The position numbers and the translations under genes are program-made. From positions 1 through 32,971 of the IMG/VR virus record IMGVR_UViG_3300050821_002755: 32,971 bases of DNA; one strand, 5' to 3'. Below, piece after piece: positions 18,463 to 25,005 of this stretch. The notes under the pieces were generated by a model, which did not search any database, was not told where the DNA came from, and saw nothing but the letters and a program-made list of their open reading frames with translations. The DNA is from a virus. The stretch's first letter is position 1. Each line of letters begins with the position of its first letter.

Positions 18463-18842
18463 TATTTAAATTCATTTTTTAGAAAATCAAATTCCTCTTG
18501 TGTCATATTAAGTTTAGCAAGAATTGATTTTTTCATTTTAATATTATTTTCAATCTCTTCACATAAATTATTACTATCCTCAATGATTTCATTTACTATT
18601 TGCATTATATCATTTATATCATATTTAGCATAGTCAAAATGAGATTGGTTTTTTCTTCTATAATCATTATAAATTACTATATAATCTAGTAATTCGTAAT
18701 CATAAAACTCATAATAATAGCTTGTTATTACAACGCTAAAATCTTTCTTTTTATTTTTATTTTTATTTACTAGTTCTTCGATTTTTTTGAAATCATTAAA
18801 ATCAATTATTTTCTTTTCTTCTTTCTTTTTAAACCATCCCAT
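18462..18842 (-). CDS. Hypothetical protein starting MGWFKKKE
   Basis: A 126-residue, Lys/Asn/Tyr-rich protein with a C-terminal helical region (NEIIEDSNNLCEEIENNIKM) and an end (AKLNMTQEEFDFLKNEF) that resembles a small helical motif. Shares only the WFKKKE start with the following gene. The ATG lies within the upstream gene's last codons, so translation is coupled. No family recognised. Confidence 0.65.
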   Translation of the reverse strand: MGWFKKKEEKKIIDFNDFKKIEELVNKNKNKKKDFSVVITSYYYEFYDYELLDYIVIYNDYRRKNQSHFDYAKYDINDIMQIVNEIIEDSNNLCEEIENNIKMKKSILAKLNMTQEEFDFLKNEFK

Positions 18843-19077
18843 ATTCCATTTTTATTTTTTGTTTCCTTCCCTTTCTAACCTCTATTGGATCAACCGGTAA
18901 AGAATTTTGTTTTAAACATCTATATTTCCATATACATAATTCTCTCTTAAAACTATTCCAATCAATTTCTTTTATTGGAAGAGCATAGAAACCCATTGAT
19001 TCAAAATATTCATCTGTGATAATATCTGGTGGGAAATTATCATCAAAGAATTCTTCTATGGTTAGATTAATTATCAT
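18829..19077 (-). CDS. Hypothetical protein, first gene of the leftward operon
   Basis: An 82-residue protein with an acidic N-terminal half (EEFFDDNFPPDIITDEYFES) and a basic C-terminus (EVRKGRKQKIKMEYG). Its ATG is only a few bases downstream of the conserved promoter-like motif at 19080-19114, so the message may be nearly leaderless. Function unknown. Confidence 0.7.
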   Translation of the reverse strand: MIINLTIEEFFDDNFPPDIITDEYFESMGFYALPIKEIDWNSFKRELCIWKYRCLKQNSLPVDPIEVRKGRKQKIKMEYGMV

Positions 19078-19079
19078 AT

Positions 19080-19114
19080 GTTATATATATTAAGTTGTAA
19101 AAGTGTCTTTTTTC
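19080..19114 (-). promoter_or_regulatory. Conserved promoter-like motif, leftward copy
   Basis: On the minus strand this site reads GAAAAAAG, then ACACTTTTACAACTTAATAT, then ATATAA. The 34 bp (19081-19114) are a perfect inverted copy of 19852-19885. It sits directly before the first gene of the leftward operon (ATG at 19077). Conservation in five places before transcription units supports a promoter for a phage-specific or modified polymerase. Confidence 0.75.
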
Positions 19115-19169
19115 CATTTTTAATTATAAATATATATGTATATTATTTTGAATTTTAAAAAAATACTAA

Positions 19170-19197
19170 AAGGGACTTTTAAAACTTAATATATAAC
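19170..19197 (+). promoter_or_regulatory. Promoter-like motif, variant copy reading into the structured region
   Basis: GGACTTTTAAAACTTAATAT then ATAA at 19173-19196 is a shortened variant of the five-copy motif. It points rightward but no protein gene follows for 690 bp, so its product would be the structured element that begins near 19205. This is the best evidence that the region is transcribed as an RNA. Confidence 0.65.
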
Positions 19198-19199
19198 TT

Positions 19200-19690
19200 A
19201 ATTAATAAAATTAAATAAATTTACATACGTAAATAATCTTGTTGCCAGATGCAAGATTTAAATCAAAAGAATGGCTCAACTGATTGAAATAGTAGGTGGT
19301 CGGTGGCGATGGTTGGCTGGAACTCTACAACCTACACTCAAGTGAGTTAACGTCCAACGACAAGAAATAAACGAAAGGTAACAACTAAGGACTAAGGAGA
19401 TTGTCCAAAGTACTTCAATCTGACAATTATACCGCAAGGAAAAAACTTGACGGGCAATTAGATATTAGGTATATAAAATTTTATGGGTAACAAAAATTAT
19501 CTATAGAGTTTTTATCACTTAATCTTCTAATTGCCCGCAAGTTTCTGAATTGGCCTCTAATAAGTGATCTGGTCAATTAAATTTAAATATTTAAATTATT
19601 TTAATTACTTAAAATTTGCGAGTCTGACGCTCGCTGACCATAAATTTATTATGTAGCGTTGCGCACCCAAAGCGCATAAGCGATACTAAA
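19200..19690 (+). ncRNA. Candidate large structured noncoding RNA (possibly overlapping a replication origin)
   Basis: This gene-free stretch has locally higher G+C than its flanks and many complementary segments. Seen directly: hairpin 19235-19241/19252-19258; stem 19292-19297/19330-19335; stem GATTGTC/GACAATT (19399-19405/19422-19428); a 19-bp stem with one bulged A (19443-19462 with 19526-19544); hairpin AATTGGCC/GGTCAATT (19548-19555/19571-19578); and an 8-bp tertiary pairing ATCACTTA (19514-19521) with TAAGTGAT (19561-19568) that links the loops of the last two, a pseudoknot. GC hairpins follow at 19618-19634 and 19660-19676. Large ornate RNAs such as GOLLD and ROOL are known from phages; I cannot assign this to a known class. 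An origin with palindromes is the alternative. Confidence 0.55.
19580..19615. repeat. AT palindromes in the structured interval
   Basis: An 18-bp perfect palindrome, AATTTAAATATTTAAATT (19580-19597), is followed at once by an inverted repeat ATTTTAA-TTAC-TTAAAAT (19598-19615). Such easily melted palindromes next to GC-rich hairpins are typical of replication origins, but also expected by chance more often in AT-rich DNA. Confidence 0.5.
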
Positions 19691-19692
19691 AT

Positions 19693-19806
19693 TTAAATTT
19701 CTCTAAATTTCTTTAATCTTCTTTTATATTTCTTTTTAGAAAGATATCCCTTCCTTAATTGTTCTTGTATTATTTTTAAGTATTTTAATTTTAATTCAAT
19801 ATTCAT
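19693..19806 (-). CDS. Small basic ORF in the intergenic interval
   Basis: A 37-residue, very Lys/Arg-rich, helical ORF (MNIELKLKYLKIIQEQ..., ending KKFREI). Directly upstream on the minus strand is TATATTTGC (19811-19819), which fits the Bacteroidota -7 promoter element TAnnTTTG, but I see no -33 TTTG. The peptide could be a small nucleic-acid-binding protein; the low complexity makes it possible that it is not a gene. Confidence 0.35.
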   Translation of the reverse strand: MNIELKLKYLKIIQEQLRKGYLSKKKYKRRLKKFREI

Positions 19807-19851
19807 ACTGGCAAATATACAATTTTTTTATTTAATATAAAATATAAAATA

Positions 19852-19886
19852 GAAAAAAGACACTTTTACAACTTAATATATATAAT
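19852..19886 (+). promoter_or_regulatory. Conserved promoter-like motif, rightward copy
   Basis: Perfect inverted partner of 19081-19114 (34 of 34 bases). It ends at the ATG (19887) of the first gene of the right block, leaving no room for a leader if the TATATATAAT part is a -10 element. Either the mRNA is leaderless, or the recognised element lies further upstream in ACTTTTACAACTTAAT. Confidence 0.75.
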
Positions 19887-20456
19887 ATGACAACACAAGA
19901 TTACATATCCAGGAATGAAAAGGAAAGAGTATTCTTATTAGAAATATTCAAAAACATCTTTGATAAAGATAAATGTGATGTTAGTTATTATATGACTTCA
20001 ACAGAAGGTTATGATGAATATGATGGTGGTGTATGTATATTTAAAAAAGGAACTGGTTCTGTTGTATGTAGGCAGATATATGAGATTAAAATAAGAGATA
20101 TACATTATCCAGATTTAATGTTAGAGAGAACAAAGTTTAATAGACTCGTAAAGAAAGCAGAAGATTTATGGGATGCTCAGATTAAATATGTAAATGTAAC
20201 ACCACTTGGTACTTATATTTGGAATATAACAAAGGATGATAAGTATATTTGGTTAAAAGAAGAACATAATAAATCAACAACAGAGTTATCAAAAGGTAAA
20301 AAGATGAAACAAGTAACTTATTTAAGCACTTATATTGCAAAAAAAATGGATATGAAAACTTCTGATTATGATAAGTTATATAAAGAACAAAATATTAAAC
20401 AAGAAATTGTAAAGGAAGAACAAAAAAAATGTTTATTTGAATGGCTAATGAAATAG
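19887..20456 (+). CDS. PD-(D/E)XK nuclease-like protein
   Basis: A 189-residue protein, first gene of the right block. Residues 43-70 (DEYDGGVCIF, then CRQIYEIKIRD) carry the spacing of a PD-(D/E)XK active site: Asp46, then Glu66-Ile-Lys68, followed by a helix with Lys (ERTKFNRLVKKAED) and a strand YVNVTPLGTYIWNI. The C-terminal 60 residues are Lys-rich and helical. Being first after the strongest promoter motif suggests early expression, as for host-takeover or DNA-processing nucleases. Fold call is tentative. Confidence 0.55.
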   Translation: MTTQDYISRNEKERVFLLEIFKNIFDKDKCDVSYYMTSTEGYDEYDGGVCIFKKGTGSVVCRQIYEIKIRDIHYPDLMLERTKFNRLVKKAEDLWDAQIKYVNVTPLGTYIWNITKDDKYIWLKEEHNKSTTELSKGKKMKQVTYLSTYIAKKMDMKTSDYDKLYKEQNIKQEIVKEEQKKCLFEWLMK

Positions 20457-20683
20457 AATATGTGGATATGAAGGCAATATGTATTAAAGGTAAATTATGG
20501 TTTGATGATATAGGATTTAAAATAAATATGATTTACAAAGTTACTGTCAAAATAGACACATATATCATAGATGATCATAATATAATAATTTCTTTAAATG
20601 AAAAGGAGTTCAATGAATATTTTATATATCTAGAAGAATTTATTGGGAATAGAAATAAAAAAATAGATGAGATATTAAAATAA
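20441..20683 (+). CDS. Small protein of the ICIK...IRNKKIDDILK family, copy 1
   Basis: An 80-residue protein, overlapping the previous gene by 16 bp. After an N-terminal extension it reads MKAICIKGKLWFDDIGFKI, which matches the start of later copies, so Met10 (20468) may be the true start. It ends YLEEFIGNRNKKIDEILK, the shared C-terminal peptide. The conserved beta-strand spacing (ICIK, a turn with Gly, then an acidic Asp/Tyr strand) suggests a small SH3-like barrel, which is inference. Confidence 0.7.
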   Translation: MANEIEYVDMKAICIKGKLWFDDIGFKINMIYKVTVKIDTYIIDDHNIIISLNEKEFNEYFIYLEEFIGNRNKKIDEILK

Positions 20684-20694
20684 ATAATAATACT

Positions 20695-20913
20695 ATGGCA
20701 GGATGTTATGAAGGGGATATACCAATTAAACTAACTTGTATAAAAGACTTAATATACAAAGGAAATATTTTTAAAAAAGGTATGGAGATAAATACTCATA
20801 TGTCTATTTTAGACTATTTTACATACGATCCAGGAAAAAACGACCCGTATATCAATATAAATGAGTATTTCATTTGTGAAATATTGGATAATGGCGATGG
20901 TTGGCGATGCTAA
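20695..20913 (+). CDS. Small beta-rich protein, distant member of the array
   Basis: A 72-residue protein. The start (IKLTCIKDLIYKGNIFKKGM) resembles the ICIK strand and Gly turn of its neighbours, but it lacks the common C-terminal peptide and ends ILDNGDGWRC. It may be a diverged member of the array that lost the shared end. Function unknown. Confidence 0.65.
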   Translation: MAGCYEGDIPIKLTCIKDLIYKGNIFKKGMEINTHMSILDYFTYDPGKNDPYININEYFICEILDNGDGWRC

Positions 20914-21113
20914 AAAATGATTTATTAAAAATGAAAGAACATATATGTATATGGAATATTGATGATTATAGAGTAGGTGATATTGTATATGCCGATTGTG
21001 ATGGGTTTATAGCCAAAGTATGGTTGAGTAAAACGGAATTTGAATCACATTTTATGTTATTAGAAGAATTTATTGAGATTAGAAATAAAAAAATAGATGA
21101 TATATTAAAATGA
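20907..21113 (+). CDS. Small protein of the ICIK...IRNKKIDDILK family, copy 2
   Basis: A 68-residue protein from ATG 20907, overlapping the preceding stop; ATG 20931 (MKEHICIWNIDDYRVGDIVY) aligns with other copies and is an equally good start. It carries GDIVYADCDG in the centre and ends LLEEFIEIRNKKIDDILK. The 3' end shares about 50 bp of near-identical DNA with the copies at 20631, 21303 and 21593. Confidence 0.7.
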   Translation: MLKNDLLKMKEHICIWNIDDYRVGDIVYADCDGFIAKVWLSKTEFESHFMLLEEFIEIRNKKIDDILK

Positions 21114-21358
21114 CAGAAGTTATTTGTATAAAAAGATATAAAGAATGTGATGGATGTTTTGAAATAGGTGATATTGGATATATTGATTGTAATAAAGATG
21201 ATATTGTATATAACACTTGGGTTTATGTGTATTTTGATAGTACTTATAATGATGATGTGGTATGGTTGACAAAAATGGAACTCAGAGAACATTTTGTGTA
21301 TTTAGAAGAATTTATTGAGATTAGAAATAAAAAAATAGATGATATATTAAATAATTAA
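21110..21358 (+). CDS. Small protein of the ICIK...IRNKKIDDILK family, copy 3
   Basis: An 82-residue protein starting MTEVICIKRYKECDGCFEIG in an ATGA overlap with the previous gene. Contains GDIGYIDCN and ends YLEEFIEIRNKKIDDILNN. It supports the view that the family begins at M-x-x-ICIK. Function unknown. Confidence 0.7.
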   Translation: MTEVICIKRYKECDGCFEIGDIGYIDCNKDDIVYNTWVYVYFDSTYNDDVVWLTKMELREHFVYLEEFIEIRNKKIDDILNN

Positions 21359-21651
21359 TGGCTGAAAAAATAATATTAAAAAAGAAAATGAAAAAATATA
21401 TATGTATAAAAGGACATAAATTTGTTGATGTATGTTTTGAAATAGGTGATATTAAATATGTTGATTGTGATGGCTTGGGTACTACCAAATTTTGTTGTAT
21501 AGTATATTCTGATCCATACATTGAGGATGGTGTAGAATATGTAGAAGGAGCAAAGTTGTTTGAGGATGAATTCAAATCTTATTTTATGGATTTAGAAGAA
21601 TATATTGATATTAGAAATAAAAAAATAGATGATATATTAAATGGAATTTAA
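21358..21651 (+). CDS. Small protein of the ICIK...IRNKKIDDILK family, copy 4
   Basis: A 97-residue protein, one-base overlap with the previous gene. After a Lys-rich extension it reads MKKYICIKGHKFVDVCFEIG, then GDIKYVDCDG, and ends DLEEYIDIRNKKIDDILNGI. Met11 (21388) may be the true start by comparison with copy 3. Fourth clear member of the tandem array. Confidence 0.7.
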   Translation: MAEKIILKKKMKKYICIKGHKFVDVCFEIGDIKYVDCDGLGTTKFCCIVYSDPYIEDGVEYVEGAKLFEDEFKSYFMDLEEYIDIRNKKIDDILNGI

Positions 21652-21847
21652 AATTATAACAATAAGTAACCTACAAACACATATTCTAACTGAGTTACAT
21701 AATCAAGGATACGAAATTGTATCAGTAACAGGATCAGAAGAAACAAAAAGACCATATTCACACGAAACTTATTTGACAATTTTACTAAAAAGAAAACCAC
21801 TAGAAGAATTAAGAGAGGAAAAAATAAAAAATATTATAGATGAGTGA
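21641..21847 (+). CDS. Hypothetical small protein ending KIKNIIDE
   Basis: A 68-residue alpha/beta protein: LQTHILTELHNQGYEIVSVT followed by SEETKRPYSHETYLTILLKR, the compact pattern of a helix and two strands. It starts inside the last repeat copy and ends EEKIKNIIDE, resembling the KINKIIDE ends at 26.3-26.9 kb. The next gene's ATG lies inside its GATGA codons. Unknown function. Confidence 0.65.
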   Translation: MEFKIITISNLQTHILTELHNQGYEIVSVTGSEETKRPYSHETYLTILLKRKPLEELREEKIKNIIDE

Positions 21848-22352
21848 GAAAAAGTTATGTATGAAATGCAATATATACAAAGATTTAGAATGGTTTACTA
21901 AACATACCGTTCGCAAAGATGGTTTAAGTTATATATGTAAAGAATGTTTATTTCATAAAAGAAATAGATTCAAAGATAAAATATATGTAAGGAGTAAAGT
22001 ATGTAAAGAATGTAATATAGAAAAAGAAAGACATCATTTCCCTGTACATAGGAATAATATAGACTTTCTTGGTGAAGTATGTCTTCAATGTAAAGAAAAT
22101 AAAATTGAATATAGATCAAATCATTTAGTTGTTAAGAACAAAAAGTACTTAGATATAATATCTGCCTTCGTAAATAAGATAGAAAGAAATCAAAGGATGA
22201 TTAGTTTAGAAGAACTATTTATTGAACTGATAGACATAGAACAAAAAGTACCTTTTGTATATGTACATAGTACAAAGTGTGGTAAAGAGTTACAGAATAT
22301 GTATAATATTTTATATGATATTTGTAAGGATAATAATCTATTAGATAAATAG
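21840..22352 (+). CDS. Double zinc-ribbon protein
   Basis: A 170-residue protein with two C-x2-C-x22-C-x2-C units: Cys7/10/33/36 and Cys55/58/81/84. The equal spacing points to an internal duplication. The first resembles the zinc ribbon seen with phage HNH endonucleases (CxxC...WF.KH..RKDGLSYICKEC), but no HNH His/Asn core follows. The C-terminal half is helical with a further Cys (STKCGKELQNMYNIL). Likely DNA- or RNA-binding. Confidence 0.65.
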   Translation: MSEKKLCMKCNIYKDLEWFTKHTVRKDGLSYICKECLFHKRNRFKDKIYVRSKVCKECNIEKERHHFPVHRNNIDFLGEVCLQCKENKIEYRSNHLVVKNKKYLDIISAFVNKIERNQRMISLEELFIELIDIEQKVPFVYVHSTKCGKELQNMYNILYDICKDNNLLDK

Positions 22353-22386
22353 AAAAAAGTGATATTTAGAACTTAATATATATAAT
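22352..22386 (+). promoter_or_regulatory. Conserved promoter-like motif
   Basis: GAAAAAAGTGATATTTAGAA followed by CTTAATATATATAAT, ending directly at the ATG (22387), as at 19852-19886. The left part differs (GTGATATTTAG in place of GACACTTTTAC); the right AACTTAATATATATAAT part is identical. It begins on the last base of the preceding stop codon. Confidence 0.7.
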
Positions 22387-22806
22387 ATGACAAACAATGA
22401 TTATAATAAATTAACATTATTAGCAAGTAGATTAAAAGAATACTATTTATTAATAGGCTTTTTATTTTTTGTAGATATTAAAATAGAAATAGATAATGGT
22501 GAATACTTTGTATCAGTTATTAATAAGAAAAAAATAGGAGAACAGAATTTTATCTTAAAGAAAATGATGTTGAAAGAAACTATTGTAGATATGATAGAAA
22601 AATATACTGAAGACTTAGGATTGTTATTATTACCTAAGTATAGCTTTAAAATGTATTTAGAAGACATTAGAGAAGGTTTAATTGAAAATGAGGTAGTTAG
22701 TCAAAAAAGTATTTATTATGCTTTAAATGAGCCCAAATTCAAACCTGATGAAATTAGATATGAATGGCATTGGAATATCTATCCAAAATATTATGAATCA
22801 AAATGA
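22387..22806 (+). CDS. Hypothetical protein
   Basis: A 139-residue alpha/beta protein (hydrophobic strand LLIGFLFFVDIKIEI near the N-terminus, then helices, and a C-terminus rich in aromatic residues ending EWHWNIYPKYYESK). First gene behind the motif at 22352. No family recognised. Confidence 0.6.
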   Translation: MTNNDYNKLTLLASRLKEYYLLIGFLFFVDIKIEIDNGEYFVSVINKKKIGEQNFILKKMMLKETIVDMIEKYTEDLGLLLLPKYSFKMYLEDIREGLIENEVVSQKSIYYALNEPKFKPDEIRYEWHWNIYPKYYESK

Positions 22807-22973
22807 ATAACAATAAATATACAGAACTAAAGGAACAATATTATAATACCTTGAATAAACTAAATGATGCTTTATTTAAAAAGGATATTAATAGAATTAA
22901 TACACTAAGAGATAAGCTAAATAAACAAATATCAAGTCTATTAGATGTAATGAATAAAAATGAATTAGTATAA
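22803..22973 (+). CDS. Small coiled-coil protein
   Basis: A 56-residue, almost entirely helical ORF (ELKEQYYNTLNKLNDALFKK, then INTLRDKLNKQISSLLDVM). It fills the gap between two genes exactly: its ATG overlaps the previous stop (ATGA) and its TAA overlaps the next ATG (TAATG). This perfect fit supports it being a gene. Confidence 0.7.
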   Translation: MNNNKYTELKEQYYNTLNKLNDALFKKDINRINTLRDKLNKQISSLLDVMNKNELV

Positions 22974-23320
22974 TGGACACAGAAATCACACGAATTAAAA
23001 GACAGGTTAGTTTCGATTTAAGACATATTAATCTTGCCTTTGATCAACCATTGGAACAGACCACAATTGATATACTTGAGAATATAATAAAAACATATGC
23101 TAAGTGTATAAGAGAAGATGAATTAGCTACTAATACAATAGATAGTTTAAAATCAATGGTACATAATTATACAATGAGATTAGATATGTTATCAAATAGA
23201 AGCGAATATGTATCATATTCTAATTATGTAAATGACTTATTAGATAATTATATGATGATATGTGAAGACTTAGAACTATTTGAGTCTTGTACTAATCTTA
23301 GAAATATAAGAAAAGCCTAA
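22973..23320 (+). CDS. Hypothetical helical protein
   Basis: A 115-residue protein predicted to be all helical from its heptad-like hydrophobic pattern (TTIDILENIIKTYAKCIRED; DSLKSMVHNYTMRLDMLSNR). One-base overlaps with both neighbours. It lies directly upstream of the sigma-like gene and could be a partner, but this is context only. Confidence 0.6.
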   Translation: MDTEITRIKRQVSFDLRHINLAFDQPLEQTTIDILENIIKTYAKCIREDELATNTIDSLKSMVHNYTMRLDMLSNRSEYVSYSNYVNDLLDNYMMICEDLELFESCTNLRNIRKA

Positions 23321-23871
23321 TGAATGATGTAATCATAGACCACGTTATGAAATCAGAATCTTTAAATAACTATATCAACTTCCATTTTAGGAACAAGGAT
23401 ATAAATTTAAAAAATGATTTCAAACAAGAATTTTATCTAGTTTTATTAGAATATGATATAAAAGAATTGAAAAATATATATAATAGAGGTGGTATAGAAA
23501 AGTTTTGTATGCAGATATTAAAGAATAAACTAGAATCTAAATCAAATATATGGTATAAAGTTTATATATCAAATGGTTTCTGGGATATAAACTTTCTTAA
23601 AACATATGACGAATATAATGAATTTGATTCTCTTCCCATAGAAGATGATATCATAATCAGAAAGGAAAAAGAAAGATTAGAGGATAATAGGATAGAAAGA
23701 ATAGAAAATATTTTATTACATACAGAACCAACCAGTTCTTTATTATTTAAACTAAAGTATTTTAAAGGTTATTCTTATAATCAATTATCAGAAATGACAG
23801 GAGTAAACTATCAAGTTATTAGGAATAAAATAAAAAGTGTATTAGAAGTAATTAAAGGAAAGAATATATGA
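23320..23871 (+). CDS. RNA polymerase sigma factor-like protein
   Basis: A 183-residue protein with the two-domain pattern of a small ECF-type sigma factor. Residues about 30-80 (NDFKQEFYLVLLEYD..., FCMQILKNKLESKSNIWYK) resemble region 2, which binds the core polymerase and the -10 element. Residues about 138-176 (SSLLFKLKYFKGYSYNQLSE, then MTGVNYQVIRNKIKSVLE) form a helix-turn-helix like region 4. An acidic linker joins them. Together with the repeated promoter-like motif in this genome, it suggests phage-directed transcription. A DNA-binding regulator without sigma activity is the alternative. Confidence 0.65.
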   Translation: MNDVIIDHVMKSESLNNYINFHFRNKDINLKNDFKQEFYLVLLEYDIKELKNIYNRGGIEKFCMQILKNKLESKSNIWYKVYISNGFWDINFLKTYDEYNEFDSLPIEDDIIIRKEKERLEDNRIERIENILLHTEPTSSLLFKLKYFKGYSYNQLSEMTGVNYQVIRNKIKSVLEVIKGKNI

Positions 23872-24182
23872 TTTATACTATTATAGAAGAAGTTATTAAG
23901 GATGTTAAATATATAATAAGAGATGGTAACGGTGGTTGGATAGATGGTGTATTTACATTAGATTTTAATTTATATATGTATAGGAGATGTATAAAATGTA
24001 ATGTAAAGTATAATGAAGAACTGATAGCAGTTGATGAAAATATGTATTCAGAGTGTAGTAAGTGTAAAAACATAAGTAAATTATATAGACCAAAGATTAA
24101 TTCTAATATATTAAGTAAATATTTACAGGATCATCCAGAATTAACAAAGGAACAAAAAGAAGAATTATTAACATATTTATGA
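23868..24182 (+). CDS. Zinc-ribbon protein
   Basis: A 104-residue protein with one zinc ribbon, Cys41-x2-Cys44 and Cys63-x2-Cys66 (RRCIKCNVKYNEEL, SECSKCKNI), and a helical tail (LQDHPELTKEQKEELLTYL). Starts in an ATGA overlap with the sigma-like gene, so the two are made together. May bind DNA or RNA polymerase. Confidence 0.65.
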   Translation: MIYTIIEEVIKDVKYIIRDGNGGWIDGVFTLDFNLYMYRRCIKCNVKYNEELIAVDENMYSECSKCKNISKLYRPKINSNILSKYLQDHPELTKEQKEELLTYL

Positions 24183-24439
24183 TTATAACATTATTAAAAG
24201 TATTTATATTAAGTTGGGTTATAACAAAGATGGAATACCTACAATGGTTATTAGATTTAATACCTAATTGTTTATTTAAGTATTTCTTAGTAGTAGTAAC
24301 AGGTTGTTTAATGTGTTGTTCCTTTTGGACATCACTTATTATGACACATAATATTTGGTGGGCTTGTTTATCTTCTTATATAGGCTTTTGGTATAACAAA
24401 AAGATAACACCACACGAAATAAAAATAAGTTTTAAATAA
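24179..24439 (+). CDS. Membrane protein with two to three helices
   Basis: An 86-residue protein with hydrophobic segments at about residues 2-16 and 33-52 (LFKYFLVVVTGCLMCCSFWT) and 60-72, and a cytoplasmic-looking basic tail (KKITPHEIKIS). The Cys-rich segment next to Trp recalls small phage membrane proteins of unknown function. ATGA overlap upstream, one-base overlap downstream. Confidence 0.6.
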   Translation: MIITLLKVFILSWVITKMEYLQWLLDLIPNCLFKYFLVVVTGCLMCCSFWTSLIMTHNIWWACLSSYIGFWYNKKITPHEIKISFK

Positions 24440-24717
24440 TGCAAAACAAGAAAATAGAAAGGAAAATAGAAAAGAAAGTTGAAATTATTAAGGAAGTAGT
24501 ATTCTTTAACCCTGATATAAAAGAAATACAAACACTAGCAAAGGTGGTTAATCCATCAGTAGAGCAAATGGATTCAATTTATAGATTATATAAAAAATAT
24601 ATAGATAAAAATGCTACACCTTATTGTTTAAGTTGCCATACCTCATCAAATAGTATTGTAACATATTTCTGGAAGGTAGTGGCACTAGATACAAATAATT
24701 TAATAGAAAAAAAATAA
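24439..24717 (+). CDS. Hypothetical protein with a CxxCH motif
   Basis: A 92-residue protein: Lys/Glu-rich helix at the start, then a helical segment (VNPSVEQMDSIYRLYKKYID), then YCLSCHTSS (Cys63, Cys66, His67). The CxxCH could bind metal; haem attachment is unlikely because there is no signal peptide. No family recognised. Confidence 0.6.
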   Translation: MQNKKIERKIEKKVEIIKEVVFFNPDIKEIQTLAKVVNPSVEQMDSIYRLYKKYIDKNATPYCLSCHTSSNSIVTYFWKVVALDTNNLIEKK

Positions 24718-24725
24718 AAACAAAT

Positions 24726-24950
24726 ATGAATTATCAATTAACAACAGACAAATTAGTTATCATCGCTACTGATGACCAAGGAAGAAGAACAACTTATTAT
24801 GTTGCTGATCTACAACCAAGATTAACACAGCTAACAACTAATAAAGCAAATGATATTACAAAGTTCAATGAACAATTGAGCCAAAGATATGATTCTAATA
24901 TCGCTTTATATACCGCTTTAGTAGCAGAAGCAGCAACATTAACCGCTTAA
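24726..24950 (+). CDS. Hypothetical small protein
   Basis: A 74-residue protein with an N-terminal beta hairpin (NYQLTTDKLVIIATDDQGRR) and a C-terminal Ala-rich helix. Codon use is less AT-biased than in its neighbours, as in the virion genes. No family recognised. Confidence 0.6.
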   Translation: MNYQLTTDKLVIIATDDQGRRTTYYVADLQPRLTQLTTNKANDITKFNEQLSQRYDSNIALYTALVAEAATLTA

Positions 24951-24972
24951 TACCACGGGGTACAGAGGGAAT

Positions 24973-25005
24973 ATGACTAAAAAATGACAAAATGACAGTA
25001 AAATG
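24973..25005 (+). promoter_or_regulatory. Chain of three mini-ORFs leading into the next gene
   Basis: Three tiny ORFs, MTKK (24973-24987), MTK (24984-24995) and MTVK (24992-25006), each stop in a TGA that overlaps the next ATG (ATGA). The last hands over to the ATG of the gene at 25003. All arise from a repeated AAAATGACA-like unit. This could be a termination-reinitiation leader or a by-product of tandem slippage at a start codon. Confidence 0.5.

Larger units (their letters stand above)
20631..21641 (+). repeat. Four dispersed copies of a ~49-bp 3'-end sequence
   Basis: Near-identical segments at 20631-20679, 21061-21109, 21303-21351 and 21593-21641 encode the peptide (L)EE(F/Y)I-x-x-RNKKIDxIL. 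Shared core AGAAATAAAAAAATAGATGA is exact in all four. Each lies at a gene's end, directly before or overlapping the next start codon. Confidence 0.9.

Noticed and set aside
19271-19345. A 24-codon ORF (MAQLIEIVGGRWRWLAGTLQ...) on the plus strand inside the structured interval
   Set aside because: It lies wholly within segments that pair in the predicted RNA, is very short, and its Gly/Trp/Arg content follows from the G-rich structured sequence.
19389-19406. Group I intron-like core around GGACTAAGGAGATTGTCC
   Set aside because: It recalls the end of a group I core, but the P, Q, R and S elements are not found in order and there are no flanking exons of one gene.
20966-21575. Antisense ORFs of 84-108 residues in the tandem array
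   Set aside because: Ile/Ser/Phe/Asn-rich shadows of the AT-rich paralog array, with no start context.
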